From positions 186,001 to 250,000 of the forward strand of contig NZ_JAHWFK010000031.1 of assembly GCF_019710575.1 (NCBI RefSeq): 64,000 nt of DNA, given 5' to 3'. This DNA is from Paractinoplanes polyasparticus. Its GTDB lineage: Bacteria; Actinomycetota; Actinomycetes; Mycobacteriales; Micromonosporaceae. A model generated the notes under the pieces. The model was not told the origin of the DNA and did not search any database. It saw nothing but the letters and a program-made list of their open reading frames with translations. Positions 1 through 7,827 of the stretch are shown here, in pieces. The position numbers were made by a program, and so were the translations under genes. Each line of letters begins with the position of its first letter. Within the stretch, counting starts at the first letter, position 1.

Positions 1-1
1 G

Positions 2-94
2 TGGCACTGCGAGGCGGCGCGCGAAGCGGGCTTTCGCGAGGCCGGCGTCGTCTGGCGTCGCGGCCCGCACGCGGCGGTGTGCGCAATCGTCTGA
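2..94 (+). CDS. C-terminal end of an unidentified protein, possibly a methyltransferase (partial)
   Basis: Only the last 30 codons and a TGA stop lie inside the window; the gene begins upstream of base 1. The tail reads roughly EAAREAGFREAGVVWRRG and ends AAVCAIV. A helix of the type 'EAGF', followed by a beta-strand pair and a hydrophobic end, is typical of the C-terminal hairpin of class I SAM-dependent methyltransferases, but the stretch is too short to be sure. A gap of about 140 bp with the zinc operator separates it from the next gene, so it is probably not in the same operon. Confidence 0.45.
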   Translation, partial: WHCEAAREAGFREAGVVWRRGPHAAVCAIV

Positions 95-190
95 GGCGGT
101 CGCGGGGAATGGCATGCAAGCAGATATGCGAAATTGATGATACGTCGCGGTGATGCACAGATTGTCATCTCGCTATTAGACGATCATTTC

Positions 191-210
191 TGAAAACGAT
201 TATCGTTCTG
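191..210 (+). promoter_or_regulatory. Zur-like operator upstream of the zinc ABC transporter operon
   Basis: The stretch starts TGAAAACGATTATCG and contains a perfect 6-1-6 palindrome, AACGAT-T-ATCGTT (195-207). It matches the actinobacterial Zur consensus (about TGAAAATCATTTTCA) at most positions. It ends 25 bp before the ATG of the substrate-binding lipoprotein gene, where a zinc-loaded Zur repressor would block transcription. The assignment to Zur rather than Fur rests on the neighbouring genes; no zur gene is in this window. Confidence 0.65.
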
Positions 211-235
211 CTCCTCAGCGACAGGAGTCGAATCG

Positions 236-1225
236 ATGAAACACCGCCCACGCATATTCTGGATCGCGGCCGCCGCGGCGACCGCCACCGTCCTCGCCGG
301 CTGCGGATCCGGCGACGGCGACGCAGTTCAGGCGAGTTCGGCGGCGTCCGGCAGCACACCGCTGGCGGTGGTCGCCACGACCCCCGAGGTGGCCGATTTC
401 GTCCGTAACATCGGCGGTTCCGACGTATCCGTGACGCAGATCATCAAGCCGAATGTCGACCCGCACGATTTCGAGCCGACGCCGGCCGACATTCAGGCCA
501 TCGCCTCGGCCAAGGTCGTCGTCAAGAGCGGCGCCGGGCTCGAGGAATGGCTCGACCGCACGATCGAGGCCGCCGGATTCCAAGGCGCCGTCGTCGATTC
601 GAGCCAGGGCGTGAAACTGCGCGAGGGCGGTCACCACGAGGGGGAGGAGCACGCCGAGGAGGAAGGCGAGGAGCACGCCGAGGAGCACGACCCGCACATC
701 TGGCACAACCCGCAGAACGCCAAGATCATGGTGACCAACATCGAGAAGGGTCTCGCGGCCGCCGACGCGGCCAAGGCCGGCGCGTTCGCCAAGAACCTCA
801 GCACGTACGCGGCCCAGATCGACAAGCTGGACGCCGACAACGAGGCGGCGTTCGCCGAGCTGCCCGCCGCGGACCGCAAGCTCGTCACCAACCACGACGC
901 TTTCGGCTACTACGTCGACCGGTACAAGCTGGAGTTCGTCGGCTCGGTCATCCCCAGCCTCGACACCTCGGCCGAGCTCTCGGCCAAGCAGCTGAGCGAC
1001 CTCGTCGCGCGGATCAGGTCGACCGGCACGAAGGCGATCTTCACGGAGAGCTCGCTGCCGCCCAGGACCGCCGAGGCCATCGCCAAGCAGGCCGGCGTCA
1101 AGGTGATCGGTGGTGAGGACGCGTTGTTCGGCGACAGCCTGGGCGAGCCGGGCACCCCCGAGGGCACCTATCTGGGGGCCGAGCGGCACAACACCGAGGT
1201 CATCGTCTCGGCCCTGGGCGGCTGA
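236..1225 (+). CDS. Zinc/manganese ABC transporter substrate-binding lipoprotein (ZnuA/TroA family)
   Basis: Cluster A-I (ZnuA/TroA) metal-binding protein of 329 aa. A lipoprotein signal peptide ends in the lipobox LAGC, with the lipidated cysteine at about residue 23, so the protein is anchored outside the membrane. It has the family hallmark 'PNVDPHDFEPTP' near the N-terminus and a His/Glu-rich flexible loop (about residues 130-152), followed by 'DPHIWHNP', which supplies a metal-ligand histidine; 'TNHDAFGYY' and 'FTESSL' supply further ligand motifs. His-rich loops are characteristic of zinc rather than manganese members. First gene of a tightly packed operon with the ATPase, two permeases and an ArsR regulator, downstream of a Zur-like box. 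Confidence 0.93.
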   Translation: MKHRPRIFWIAAAAATATVLAGCGSGDGDAVQASSAASGSTPLAVVATTPEVADFVRNIGGSDVSVTQIIKPNVDPHDFEPTPADIQAIASAKVVVKSGAGLEEWLDRTIEAAGFQGAVVDSSQGVKLREGGHHEGEEHAEEEGEEHAEEHDPHIWHNPQNAKIMVTNIEKGLAAADAAKAGAFAKNLSTYAAQIDKLDADNEAAFAELPAADRKLVTNHDAFGYYVDRYKLEFVGSVIPSLDTSAELSAKQLSDLVARIRSTGTKAIFTESSLPPRTAEAIAKQAGVKVIGGEDALFGDSLGEPGTPEGTYLGAERHNTEVIVSALGG

Positions 1226-1226
1226 C

Positions 1227-1979
1227 ATGCAGACCGCTCTGCGGTACGCGGCGGTGAGTGTCGGCTACGACCGTACGCCGGTGCTCACCGACGTCGACCT
1301 CGACCTGCGGCCGGGGCAGCGCCTGGCGCTGGTCGGCCCGAACGGCGCGGGCAAGTCCACGCTGATCAAGTCGGTGCTCGGTCTGGCGCCGATCCTGGCC
1401 GGGCAGGCCTCCGTGCTGGGCGCCGATCCCGCCGCGGCTCGCGGCCGGGCCGGATACGTGCCGCAGACCGACACGCTCGACGCCGACTTCCCGGTCAGCG
1501 TCCGGCAGGTCGTCATGATGGGTCGTTACCGGCGCATCGGCTGGTGGCGGCCCGCCCGGGCCGCCGACCGTCGCGCAGTCGCCGAAGCTCTGGAGCGGGT
1601 GGGACTGGCCGACCGGGCCGGGCATCGCTTCGGCACCCTGTCCGGCGGTCAGCGGCAGCGGGTGCTGCTCGCCCGTGCCATCGCCGCCGAGCCCCGGCTG
1701 CTGCTGCTCGACGAGCCGTTCAACGGTGTCGACGCGGTCAGCCAGGAGGCGATCGTCGCCGTGCTGCGGCAGCTGAGCGCCGAGGGCGCCGCCCTGGTGC
1801 TCAGCACCCACGATCTCGGTGTGGCCCGCGACCTGGCCGACCTGGTGTGCCTGATCAACGGGCGGCAGTGGGCGGTCGGCCCACCGGCCGGGACGCTCAC
1901 CGCGGACAAGCTGCGGATGACGTACGGCGGCCACGCGGTGGACCTGCCCGACGGCCGGATGATGCTGGTCGAGCCGTGA
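1227..1979 (+). CDS. Metal ABC transporter ATP-binding protein (ZnuC/TroB-like)
   Basis: ABC ATPase of about 250 aa that powers uptake of the metal delivered by the upstream lipoprotein. Walker A GPNGAGKST at residues 37-45, signature LSGGQRQR, Walker B LLLLDEP and a switch histidine in 'STHDLG' are all visible. I chose the ATG at 1227, one base after the stop of the binding-protein gene, because the ABC fold starts immediately after it; an upstream in-frame ATG would only add sequence overlapping that gene. The stop overlaps the GTG of the first permease (GTGA), indicating translational coupling. Confidence 0.93.
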   Translation: MQTALRYAAVSVGYDRTPVLTDVDLDLRPGQRLALVGPNGAGKSTLIKSVLGLAPILAGQASVLGADPAAARGRAGYVPQTDTLDADFPVSVRQVVMMGRYRRIGWWRPARAADRRAVAEALERVGLADRAGHRFGTLSGGQRQRVLLARAIAAEPRLLLLDEPFNGVDAVSQEAIVAVLRQLSAEGAALVLSTHDLGVARDLADLVCLINGRQWAVGPPAGTLTADKLRMTYGGHAVDLPDGRMMLVEP

Positions 1980-2857
1980 TCGAACCGTTCACGCTGCCGT
2001 TCATGGGCCGGGCTCTGATCGAGATCGTGCTGCTCGCCCTGATCTGCGGTCCGGTCAGCGTGTTTGTCTACGCCCGTCGCCTGGCCTTCGTCTCCGACGC
2101 GCTGACGCACACCGTATTCCCGGGCGTGGTCATCGGTTTCGTCGCGGGCGGGCTGGACGGGCTCTTCGTCGGCGCGCTGGTCGCCGGGCTCCTGACGGCG
2201 GTGGTGCTGACCGTCCTCACCCGGGGCAACCGGGTGTCCGACGACGCGGCGACCGCGGTCGTGCTCACCGCGATGTTCTCGGTCGGCGTCGTACTGGTCT
2301 CGCGCCGCACCTCGTACACCTCCGATCTCACCGCCTTCCTGTTCGGGCGCCTGCTCACCGTGACGCCGCGGCAGATCGCCGAGACCGCGGTCGTCGCCGT
2401 CGTGGTCCTGGTCGCCCTGCTCATCGGCGCCCGGGCTCTGCTGTTCCGCACGTTCGACCCGGCCGGGTCCGCGGCCGCCGGTTTCCGCGTCGGGTGGCTC
2501 GACCTGTGGCTCAACGTCGTCGTGGCCCTGGTCGTGGTGGCCGCCGTCCGCGCCGTCGGCACGATCCTGGTGGTCGCCCTGCTGATCGTTCCGGCTGCGG
2601 CGGCCCGGATGGTGACCGACCGGCTGGTGGCGATGGCCGTCATCGGGACGCTCCTGATCGCCGGGGCGGGTTGTGCGGGACTCCTGGCCAGCTGGACCGC
2701 CTCGCTGCACTACGGCGTCGCCCTGACCTCCGCCTCCTCGATCGTCCTGTTGCTGGTCGCCGTTTACCTGCTGCTGATTCCCGTACGTCTGCTGCGCACC
2801 CGGCGTGGCGGGCCGCCCGTTCCGGAGAGGAACTCCGCTCATGAGCTGGTGGGATGA
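1976..2857 (+). CDS. Metal ABC transporter permease, ABC-3 family (first of two)
   Basis: Integral membrane subunit of about 293 aa with roughly eight hydrophobic helices, ABC-3 family (ZnuB/TroC/TroD). The conserved ABC-3 segments 'SDALTHTVFPGVV', 'FGRLLTVT' and 'GTILVVALLIVPAAAA' are present. The start is the GTG at 1976, overlapping the ATPase stop. The gene overlaps the next permease by 17 bp. Two different permeases with one ATPase is the TroABCD/MntABCD arrangement and implies a heterodimeric channel. Confidence 0.92.
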   Translation: MIEPFTLPFMGRALIEIVLLALICGPVSVFVYARRLAFVSDALTHTVFPGVVIGFVAGGLDGLFVGALVAGLLTAVVLTVLTRGNRVSDDAATAVVLTAMFSVGVVLVSRRTSYTSDLTAFLFGRLLTVTPRQIAETAVVAVVVLVALLIGARALLFRTFDPAGSAAAGFRVGWLDLWLNVVVALVVVAAVRAVGTILVVALLIVPAAAARMVTDRLVAMAVIGTLLIAGAGCAGLLASWTASLHYGVALTSASSIVLLLVAVYLLLIPVRLLRTRRGGPPVPERNSAHELVG

Positions 2858-3680
2858 CGCCCTGCACCGGGCCACCGCCGAGGTGGTCCTGGCCGGAGCC
2901 CTGGCCGGCCTGGTCGGCGTGCAGGTCGTCCTGCGCCGGTTGTCGTTCTTCACGATGGCGCTCACCCACGCCACCTTTCCCGGTGTCGTGCTCGCCTCCA
3001 TCATCGGCGTCAACATCCTGCTCGGCGGCGTCGTGGCCGGCGGCATCGTCGCGCTCGGCGTGGCGGCGCTGACCCGTCGCCGCGGTCAGGACGCCTCGGC
3101 CGCCACCGGGGTCCTGCTGTCGGCCGGGTTCGCACTCGGCGCGGCGCTCGTGGCCACGCAGAGCGGCTTCAGTCGCGACCTGTCCTCCTTCCTGGTCGGA
3201 TCGATCCTGACCGTCGGCCCGCCGGACCTGGTCACCACCGCCGTCGCGCTGATCGTCGTCGCCGGGGTGCTCGCCGTCGGCGCTCGTCCACTCATGAGCA
3301 TCGGTTTCGACCGCACCGGAGCTCAGGCGGCCGGGATGCGCGTCGGCGCATGGGACATTGTTCTGCTGCTCACCATCCAGATCGCGGTGGTCACCATGGT
3401 TCCGGCGGTGGGCACGATCCTCGCCGTGTCGCTGATCGTCGCGCCCGCCGCGGCGGCCCGGTTGTGGTCGGACCGCCTGCCGATCGTCGCCGGGCTGTCC
3501 GTGGGTTTCGCCGTGGGCAGCGGGCTGGCCGGTCTGTGGGCCTCGAGCCGATGGGACGTCGCGGCCGGCGCGAGCATCTCGCTCACCGCGACGGCCGTGC
3601 TGGCGGTCTCCTGGCTGCTCGCCCGGGTGCGGACCGCTCCTGGCCGGCTTGCTGTCGACGGCGCCGGAGCGCACCCGTGA
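2841..3680 (+). CDS. Metal ABC transporter permease, ABC-3 family (second of two)
   Basis: Second ABC-3 permease, about 279 aa, paralogous to its neighbour: 'FTMALTHATFPGVVLA', 'FLVGSILTV' and 'GTILAVSLIVAPAAAA' align with the first permease. The ATG at 2841 is preceded by a GGAGAGG ribosome-binding site about ten bases upstream, inside the end of the previous gene. The stop overlaps the GTG start of the ArsR gene. It would pair with the first permease to form the membrane channel. Confidence 0.92.
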   Translation: MSWWDDALHRATAEVVLAGALAGLVGVQVVLRRLSFFTMALTHATFPGVVLASIIGVNILLGGVVAGGIVALGVAALTRRRGQDASAATGVLLSAGFALGAALVATQSGFSRDLSSFLVGSILTVGPPDLVTTAVALIVVAGVLAVGARPLMSIGFDRTGAQAAGMRVGAWDIVLLLTIQIAVVTMVPAVGTILAVSLIVAPAAAARLWSDRLPIVAGLSVGFAVGSGLAGLWASSRWDVAAGASISLTATAVLAVSWLLARVRTAPGRLAVDGAGAHP

Positions 3681-3967
3681 CGGGCATCAACCGAGTCGCG
3701 CTCGCCAAGGCCGTCGAGGCCCTGCAGGGCATGGCCTACGAGCACCGCCTGCACATCCTCATCCTGCTGCGGGCCGGTGAGGCCACGCCCACGGAACTGG
3801 CCGTGGCTGTCCCGGCGCACTCCACCGCTGTGTCGCATCATCTGCGCCACCTGATCCACGCCGGCCTGGTTCGCCGCCGCCGCGAGGGTCGGCAGGTGTT
3901 CTATTCACTGCCGGACGAGGCCACCGGCCGGCTCGTCGACGACGTCCTGCGGTACGCCGCCGAATAG
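3677..3967 (+). CDS. ArsR/SmtB-family metal-responsive regulator
   Basis: Winged-helix ArsR-family repressor of 96 aa, started at GTG 3677, which overlaps the permease stop by four bases. The recognition helix region reads 'HSTAVSHHLRHLIHAGLV' and the wing 'RRREGRQVFYSL'. It has no cysteine. At the C-terminal alpha-5 zinc site of SmtB-type sensors (ligand order D, H, H, E) the sequence 'DEATGRLVDDVLRYAAE' keeps only the first Asp and the final Glu, so its sensing site is incomplete or different. Being the last gene of the zinc-uptake operon suggests a role in zinc homeostasis; its target is unknown. Confidence 0.85.
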   Translation: MTGINRVALAKAVEALQGMAYEHRLHILILLRAGEATPTELAVAVPAHSTAVSHHLRHLIHAGLVRRRREGRQVFYSLPDEATGRLVDDVLRYAAE

Positions 3968-3974
3968 GGCCTCG

Positions 3975-5006
3975 TCACTGCGGCTTCTCCTCGGTGGCGA
4001 CGAGCCGGAAGCACCGTGCGAACGGGTCCGGCAGGCCGGTCCAGGAGTCCCAGCCGTCGGCCAGTTCGGCGTCGGTGAGCAGGCAGCGGGTGAGCGCGCG
4101 GTGAATGCCGACCGGGTCGATGTCGATGCCGACGAAGGCCAGGTGCTGACCGCGGTCGTCGTAGTAGGGGTCCCAGTCGACGGCGGCCGCCAGCCACCGC
4201 TCCTCCTCGACGTCGTCCCGGAACTCGTCCGGGGCGGCGGCGAGCCACCCGCTGTGCGCGCCGATGCTCAGGCTGTCGGCCGACTCCCAGGTCATCACGA
4301 CGTCCGGACGGCCGGCGAGCCAGAAGGTGCCGCGCGACCGCAGGACCCCCTCGGTGATCTCGTCCAGCGCGTCGTGCAGCCGGCCGGGATGAAACGGCCG
4401 GCGGGCCTGGAACACGAACGACACCACGCCGTATTCGGCCGGAGGGTGGTGAACTCCCGGCGCCCGCCCGCGAAGGCCTCTCGTGACCGCGGCGACCGGC
4501 TCCGTGCGTCCGGCCGTGGACAGGCGTCCGGCCGTGGACAGGCAGAGGTCCTCGACGCTCGAGTGCCCCGACCACGGAGCGATCCGGCGCAGGAGCGTCC
4601 GCAGCTGCTCGGTCTCCCATTCGTCGTCCCCTTCGAGCCGCCCCGCGAGTACGACGGTGTCGGCCTGCTCGATCTGCCGGGCCACCAGCGCGCCGATGCT
4701 GCGCTCGTCGTCGTCCGCTCGGTGCAGGCCCACGGCTCGCAGGGCCCGGTCGTCGGTGAGTCCGTCGAGCAGCAGGTCGGCCGGCACGACGGTGACGATG
4801 TGCGGGGCGCTGCCGGCTCCACCGGCGGTGCGGATCTGATCCGGCTCGTATCCCTCCGGCGCCACCGTCAGCAGAATCCGGCCCGACGCGGCGAGCGGGT
4901 GATCGGCGAGCAGGCGGTCGGCCACCTCGGTGGTGGCATGGGCCCAGAAGCCGCACAGCACGACCGCCGGCACAGCACGCTTCCCAGTGCTGATCCGCCA
5001 GGTCAC
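3975..5006 (-). CDS. COG0523/CobW-like protein without a recognisable P-loop (second gene of pair)
   Basis: About 343 aa. The start is the GTG at 5006, overlapping the upstream gene's stop by four bases (GTGA); longer in-frame versions would run antisense inside that gene. The C-terminal half is a clear CobW_C domain: 'FVFQARRPFHPGRLHDALDEI' through 'WDPYYDDRGQHLAFVGIDID' to 'RCLLTDAELADGWDSW'. In the N-terminal G-domain region the usual GxxGxGKT/S Walker A is absent ('VVLCGFWAHATTEVADRLL' occupies the place), and the zinc-binding CxCC motif is missing. COG0523 proteins are metallochaperones or insertases; this one may be a non-hydrolysing partner of the neighbouring paralogue. Confidence 0.8.
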   Translation of the reverse strand: MTWRISTGKRAVPAVVLCGFWAHATTEVADRLLADHPLAASGRILLTVAPEGYEPDQIRTAGGAGSAPHIVTVVPADLLLDGLTDDRALRAVGLHRADDDERSIGALVARQIEQADTVVLAGRLEGDDEWETEQLRTLLRRIAPWSGHSSVEDLCLSTAGRLSTAGRTEPVAAVTRGLRGRAPGVHHPPAEYGVVSFVFQARRPFHPGRLHDALDEITEGVLRSRGTFWLAGRPDVVMTWESADSLSIGAHSGWLAAAPDEFRDDVEEERWLAAAVDWDPYYDDRGQHLAFVGIDIDPVGIHRALTRCLLTDAELADGWDSWTGLPDPFARCFRLVATEEKPQ

Positions 5007-6232
5007 GACGCGGCTCCCCGGGAGGCCACCGCCGGCTCCGGCTCGCTGCCGGCCGGGAAGAACCCGGCGAAGGGATCGGGCAGGGCGTGCCAACTGTCTG
5101 CCCCGTCGGCGATCTCGGCGTCGGTGAGCAGGCAGCGCCGGAGCGTCGCGGTCATCGCATCCACGTCGAGGTCGAACCCGACGAAGGACAGCGCGGTGGT
5201 GCGATCGCCGTAGTAGGGATCCCAGTTCGCGTCGGCGGCCAGCCGGCGCATGTCGCTCGCCTCGCCCCAGCGTTCGCGGGGCAGGCACGCCAGCCACCGG
5301 CCGAGGTTGCCGAGCCGCAGCCCGCTGCCGGACGACTCCCAGCCGATGGCCGCATCGGGCTGGGTGGCGATCCACAGATGGCCGCGGCCGCGCAGGGCTT
5401 CGCTCGTCAGATCGTCCAGGGCGTCGTGCAGGCGCCGCGGGTGGAACGGCCGCCGGCTGTGGAACAGCATCGCGTTCACGCTGTGCTCGCCGGCCGGGTC
5501 GTGGATGCCGATCGGATAGCCCTCCAGTGCCCGCCCGAGCATGCCGGGCACGGTGGAATCGTGCCGGCCGGTGCGCAACAGGCGGGCGGCGAGGGCGGTG
5601 CAGTCGACCATGGGGGAGTCCCCGATGCGGACGTGCGCCGCCCAGGGGGCGAGCCGATGCAGCAGAGCGGTGAGGCGGTCACGCTCCAGGACGTCGATCT
5701 CCGGGCTGCTCCAGACGACGATCGTGTCGGCGAACTCGAGCTGGCGGCCGACCACGTCGGCGACCGCGCGATCGTCGTTGGCGGCGGCGTGCCGGTCGCG
5801 GTCTCGCAGACCGTGGGTGCTGGTCAGGTCGTCGAGCAGGCCGGCCGCCTCGACCACGGTGACGAAGGAGTCGAGACGCACCGCGCCGGACATCGCACAC
5901 GCCGCGGCGACCGCTTCGGGCTCGACGGCCGGGGGCAGCGCCAGGAGCAGATCGCTGCCGGGGCGCCGGCGGCTCAGCCGCGCCAGTGTCGGTATGACGT
6001 CCTCCCGCAGCGTGCAGGACACGCAACCGTGCACCAGCTCGGTGCTGTCGTCCTCGAGGATCTGATCCGAGGTGCGCACGGTGCGGCGGACGACTCCGTC
6101 GCGGACGCCGGTGAGGTCGTGGGCGACGAGGATCAGCGTGGGATCGGTGACCAGCAGGCTGCGGGCCACAGCGTCAGTGGCCGCGGGTGAGAACCCGGCG
6201 AGCACCGTGACGCGGGGTCGGGAGTCGGTCAT
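5003..6232 (-). CDS. COG0523/CobW-like zinc-binding protein with a degenerate P-loop
   Basis: About 409 aa, ATG at 6232 directly downstream of a Zur-like box. It keeps a CxxC metal site, 'HGCVSCTLRED' (cysteines at about residues 70 and 73), at the position of the GCVCCT motif of zinc-responsive COG0523 proteins. It ends with a CobW_C domain ('RRPFHPRRLHDALDDL', 'WDPYYGDRTTALSFVGFDLD'). The Walker A region is 'LAGFSPAATDAVARS' instead of GFLGAGKTT, so GTP binding is doubtful. Actinobacterial paralogues of this type (for example Mrf of mycobacteria) are made under zinc starvation and act in zinc handling or ribosome hibernation; whether this one does so is inference. Confidence 0.83.
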   Translation of the reverse strand: MTDSRPRVTVLAGFSPAATDAVARSLLVTDPTLILVAHDLTGVRDGVVRRTVRTSDQILEDDSTELVHGCVSCTLREDVIPTLARLSRRRPGSDLLLALPPAVEPEAVAAACAMSGAVRLDSFVTVVEAAGLLDDLTSTHGLRDRDRHAAANDDRAVADVVGRQLEFADTIVVWSSPEIDVLERDRLTALLHRLAPWAAHVRIGDSPMVDCTALAARLLRTGRHDSTVPGMLGRALEGYPIGIHDPAGEHSVNAMLFHSRRPFHPRRLHDALDDLTSEALRGRGHLWIATQPDAAIGWESSGSGLRLGNLGRWLACLPRERWGEASDMRRLAADANWDPYYGDRTTALSFVGFDLDVDAMTATLRRCLLTDAEIADGADSWHALPDPFAGFFPAGSEPEPAVASRGAAS

Positions 6233-6245
6233 GCCTCCATCTTGT

Positions 6246-6260
6246 TGGAAATGGTTTTCA
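6246..6260 (-). promoter_or_regulatory. Zur-like operator upstream of the CobW-like pair
   Basis: Read on the minus strand the site is TGAAAACCATTTCCA, which agrees with the Zur consensus TGAAAATCATTTTCA at 13 of 15 positions. It ends 13 bases before the ATG of the CobW-like gene. It lies also about 115 bp upstream of the plus-strand GH114 gene, but proximity favours the CobW-like operon as the target. Confidence 0.7.
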
Positions 6261-6375
6261 TTGTAAAGTCACCGGGGCGAGGCGAACGTCAGGAAAAGAT
6301 CGCGGTCGGCGGCAGCAGCAGCGGAGGCCCACCACGTTGAGGTAGTGGAGTTGTCGCCGAAATGAGGAGTCGTCC

Positions 6376-7248
6376 ATGTCTGTCCCCCACGGACGCCATC
6401 GGGTCAAGGCGCTGGCCGTCGCGGCCGTCGCGGTCGTCCTCGCCGGTATCGGCATCGGCGCCGCCCATGCGGCCACCGACCGGGCCCGGCCCGAGCCCGG
6501 AAAGGCCGCGGCGCCCGGCTGGACGGCGCCACCCCCGAACGCGACCTTCGACTATCAGATCGGCTCGCCGTACACCCCGCCCGCCGGCGTCACCGTGGTG
6601 AGCCGCGACTACACCGCGGCCGCCGCGCCGGGCATCTACAACATCTGCTACATCAACGCCTTCCAGACCCAGGGCGCAGGCAGCGGCGAGGCCTCCCAGG
6701 GCTGGTGGGAGTCGAAGGGCCTGGTGCTCAAGGACCGCAACGGCAACCCGGTCGAGGACGAGGACTGGGGCGAGTACCTGCTCGACTTCTCGACGGCGGC
6801 CAAGCGGACGGCGCTGACCACGGCCGTCGGCGGATTCATGGACAAGTGCGCCGGTAAGGGATTCAAGGCCGTCGAGCTCGACAACCTGGACTCGTTCTCG
6901 CGCTCGAACGGCCTCCTGAAGCAGGCCGACGCGATCACCTACGCCAAGCTGCTGGCCGACGCCGCGCACAGCCGGGGCCTGGCCACCGGCCAGAAGAACT
7001 TCGTCGAGCTGAGCGCGGCGAACATCAGGACGATCGGCTTCGACTTCGCCGTGGTCGAGCAGTGCGGCGAGTACGACGAGTGCGACGTGGTCACCGCCCG
7101 GTACGGCGCCCGGGTCATCGTGATCGAATACTCCAGCGCGGGCTTCCGCACGGCGTGCTCGGAGTTCGGCAGTAAGTTGTCCATCGTCCTGCGCGACGTC
7201 AACGTGACCGCCCCCGGTTCGAGCTCGTACAAGTACAAGACCTGCTGA
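6376..7248 (+). CDS. Secreted glycoside hydrolase, GH114 (endo-alpha-1,4-polygalactosaminidase-like)
   Basis: 290 aa with an N-terminal signal peptide (basic start, hydrophobic core, 'AHA' cleavage site at about residue 35), so it is exported. The mature part has the GH114/TM1410 barrel signature: 'FDYQIG', 'ICYINAFQTQ', 'AVELDNLDSF' with the acidic catalytic pair, 'KNFVEL' and 'FAVVEQCGEYDEC'. Four C-terminal cysteines probably form disulfides. Family members hydrolyse alpha-1,4-linked polygalactosamine. The start is the ATG at 6376, seven bases after a GAGGAG ribosome-binding site. A Zur-like box lies about 115 bp upstream but on the CobW side of the intergenic region. Confidence 0.85.
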   Translation: MSVPHGRHRVKALAVAAVAVVLAGIGIGAAHAATDRARPEPGKAAAPGWTAPPPNATFDYQIGSPYTPPAGVTVVSRDYTAAAAPGIYNICYINAFQTQGAGSGEASQGWWESKGLVLKDRNGNPVEDEDWGEYLLDFSTAAKRTALTTAVGGFMDKCAGKGFKAVELDNLDSFSRSNGLLKQADAITYAKLLADAAHSRGLATGQKNFVELSAANIRTIGFDFAVVEQCGEYDECDVVTARYGARVIVIEYSSAGFRTACSEFGSKLSIVLRDVNVTAPGSSSYKYKTC

Positions 7249-7260
7249 GCAATCATCCTC

Positions 7261-7827
7261 ATGCCGCTACCCCGTCAGATCCCCGGAGCCCCGGCGCGGG
7301 CTCCGGTGATCTCCGACGCCCGTACCGGCTCGCCCGACAGCTTCGACGAGTTCGTGCAGACGCGGGGGTGGGCCCTGCTGCGGTTCGCCTACGTGCTGTC
7401 CGGTGACTCGTACCTCGGCGAGGATCTCGTTCAGGAGGTGCTCGCCCGGATGCACCGGCGCTGGCCCAAGGTCGCCGCGATGGACAGCCCCGAGGCGTAC
7501 GTGCGGACGGCGATCGTGCGGCAGTTCCTGTCCTGGCGGCGCCGGCGATCCGCGGGGGAGTCGATTCTCGCCGAGGTGCCCGAGCCGTCCGCCGCCGACG
7601 AGCCGCAGCATCACGTTGTCGTCCGGGACCAGATGTGGCGGCTGCTGGCCGGTCTGCCACGCTCGCAACGGGCCGTCCTCGTCCTGCGGTTCTACTGCGA
7701 CCTTCCCGACGACGAGATCGCCGCCCTGCTGAACTGCGGCGAGTCCACCGTACGGTCGCAGGCCTCCCGGGCGCTCGCGAAGATGCGCATCATGTTGGCC
7801 GGGAAGGGGGCGCGGGGCGATGGATGA
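7261..7827 (+). CDS. SigE-family (ECF) RNA polymerase sigma factor
   Basis: 188 aa. Region 2 is recognisable as 'WALLRFAYVLSGDSYLGEDLVQEVLARMHRRW' (a family pattern spread over about 32 residues) and region 4 as 'LPRSQRAVLVLRFYCDLPDDEIAALLNCGESTVRSQASRALAKM'-type helices. This is the actinobacterial SigE-family group of ECF sigma factors, whose genes are typically followed by a membrane protein gene, as here: the next gene overlaps by eight bases. The GTG/ATG choice is uncertain; the first 25 residues are low-complexity, and a start nearer 'SFDEFVQ' is possible. Confidence 0.9.
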   Translation: MPLPRQIPGAPARAPVISDARTGSPDSFDEFVQTRGWALLRFAYVLSGDSYLGEDLVQEVLARMHRRWPKVAAMDSPEAYVRTAIVRQFLSWRRRRSAGESILAEVPEPSAADEPQHHVVVRDQMWRLLAGLPRSQRAVLVLRFYCDLPDDEIAALLNCGESTVRSQASRALAKMRIMLAGKGARGDG

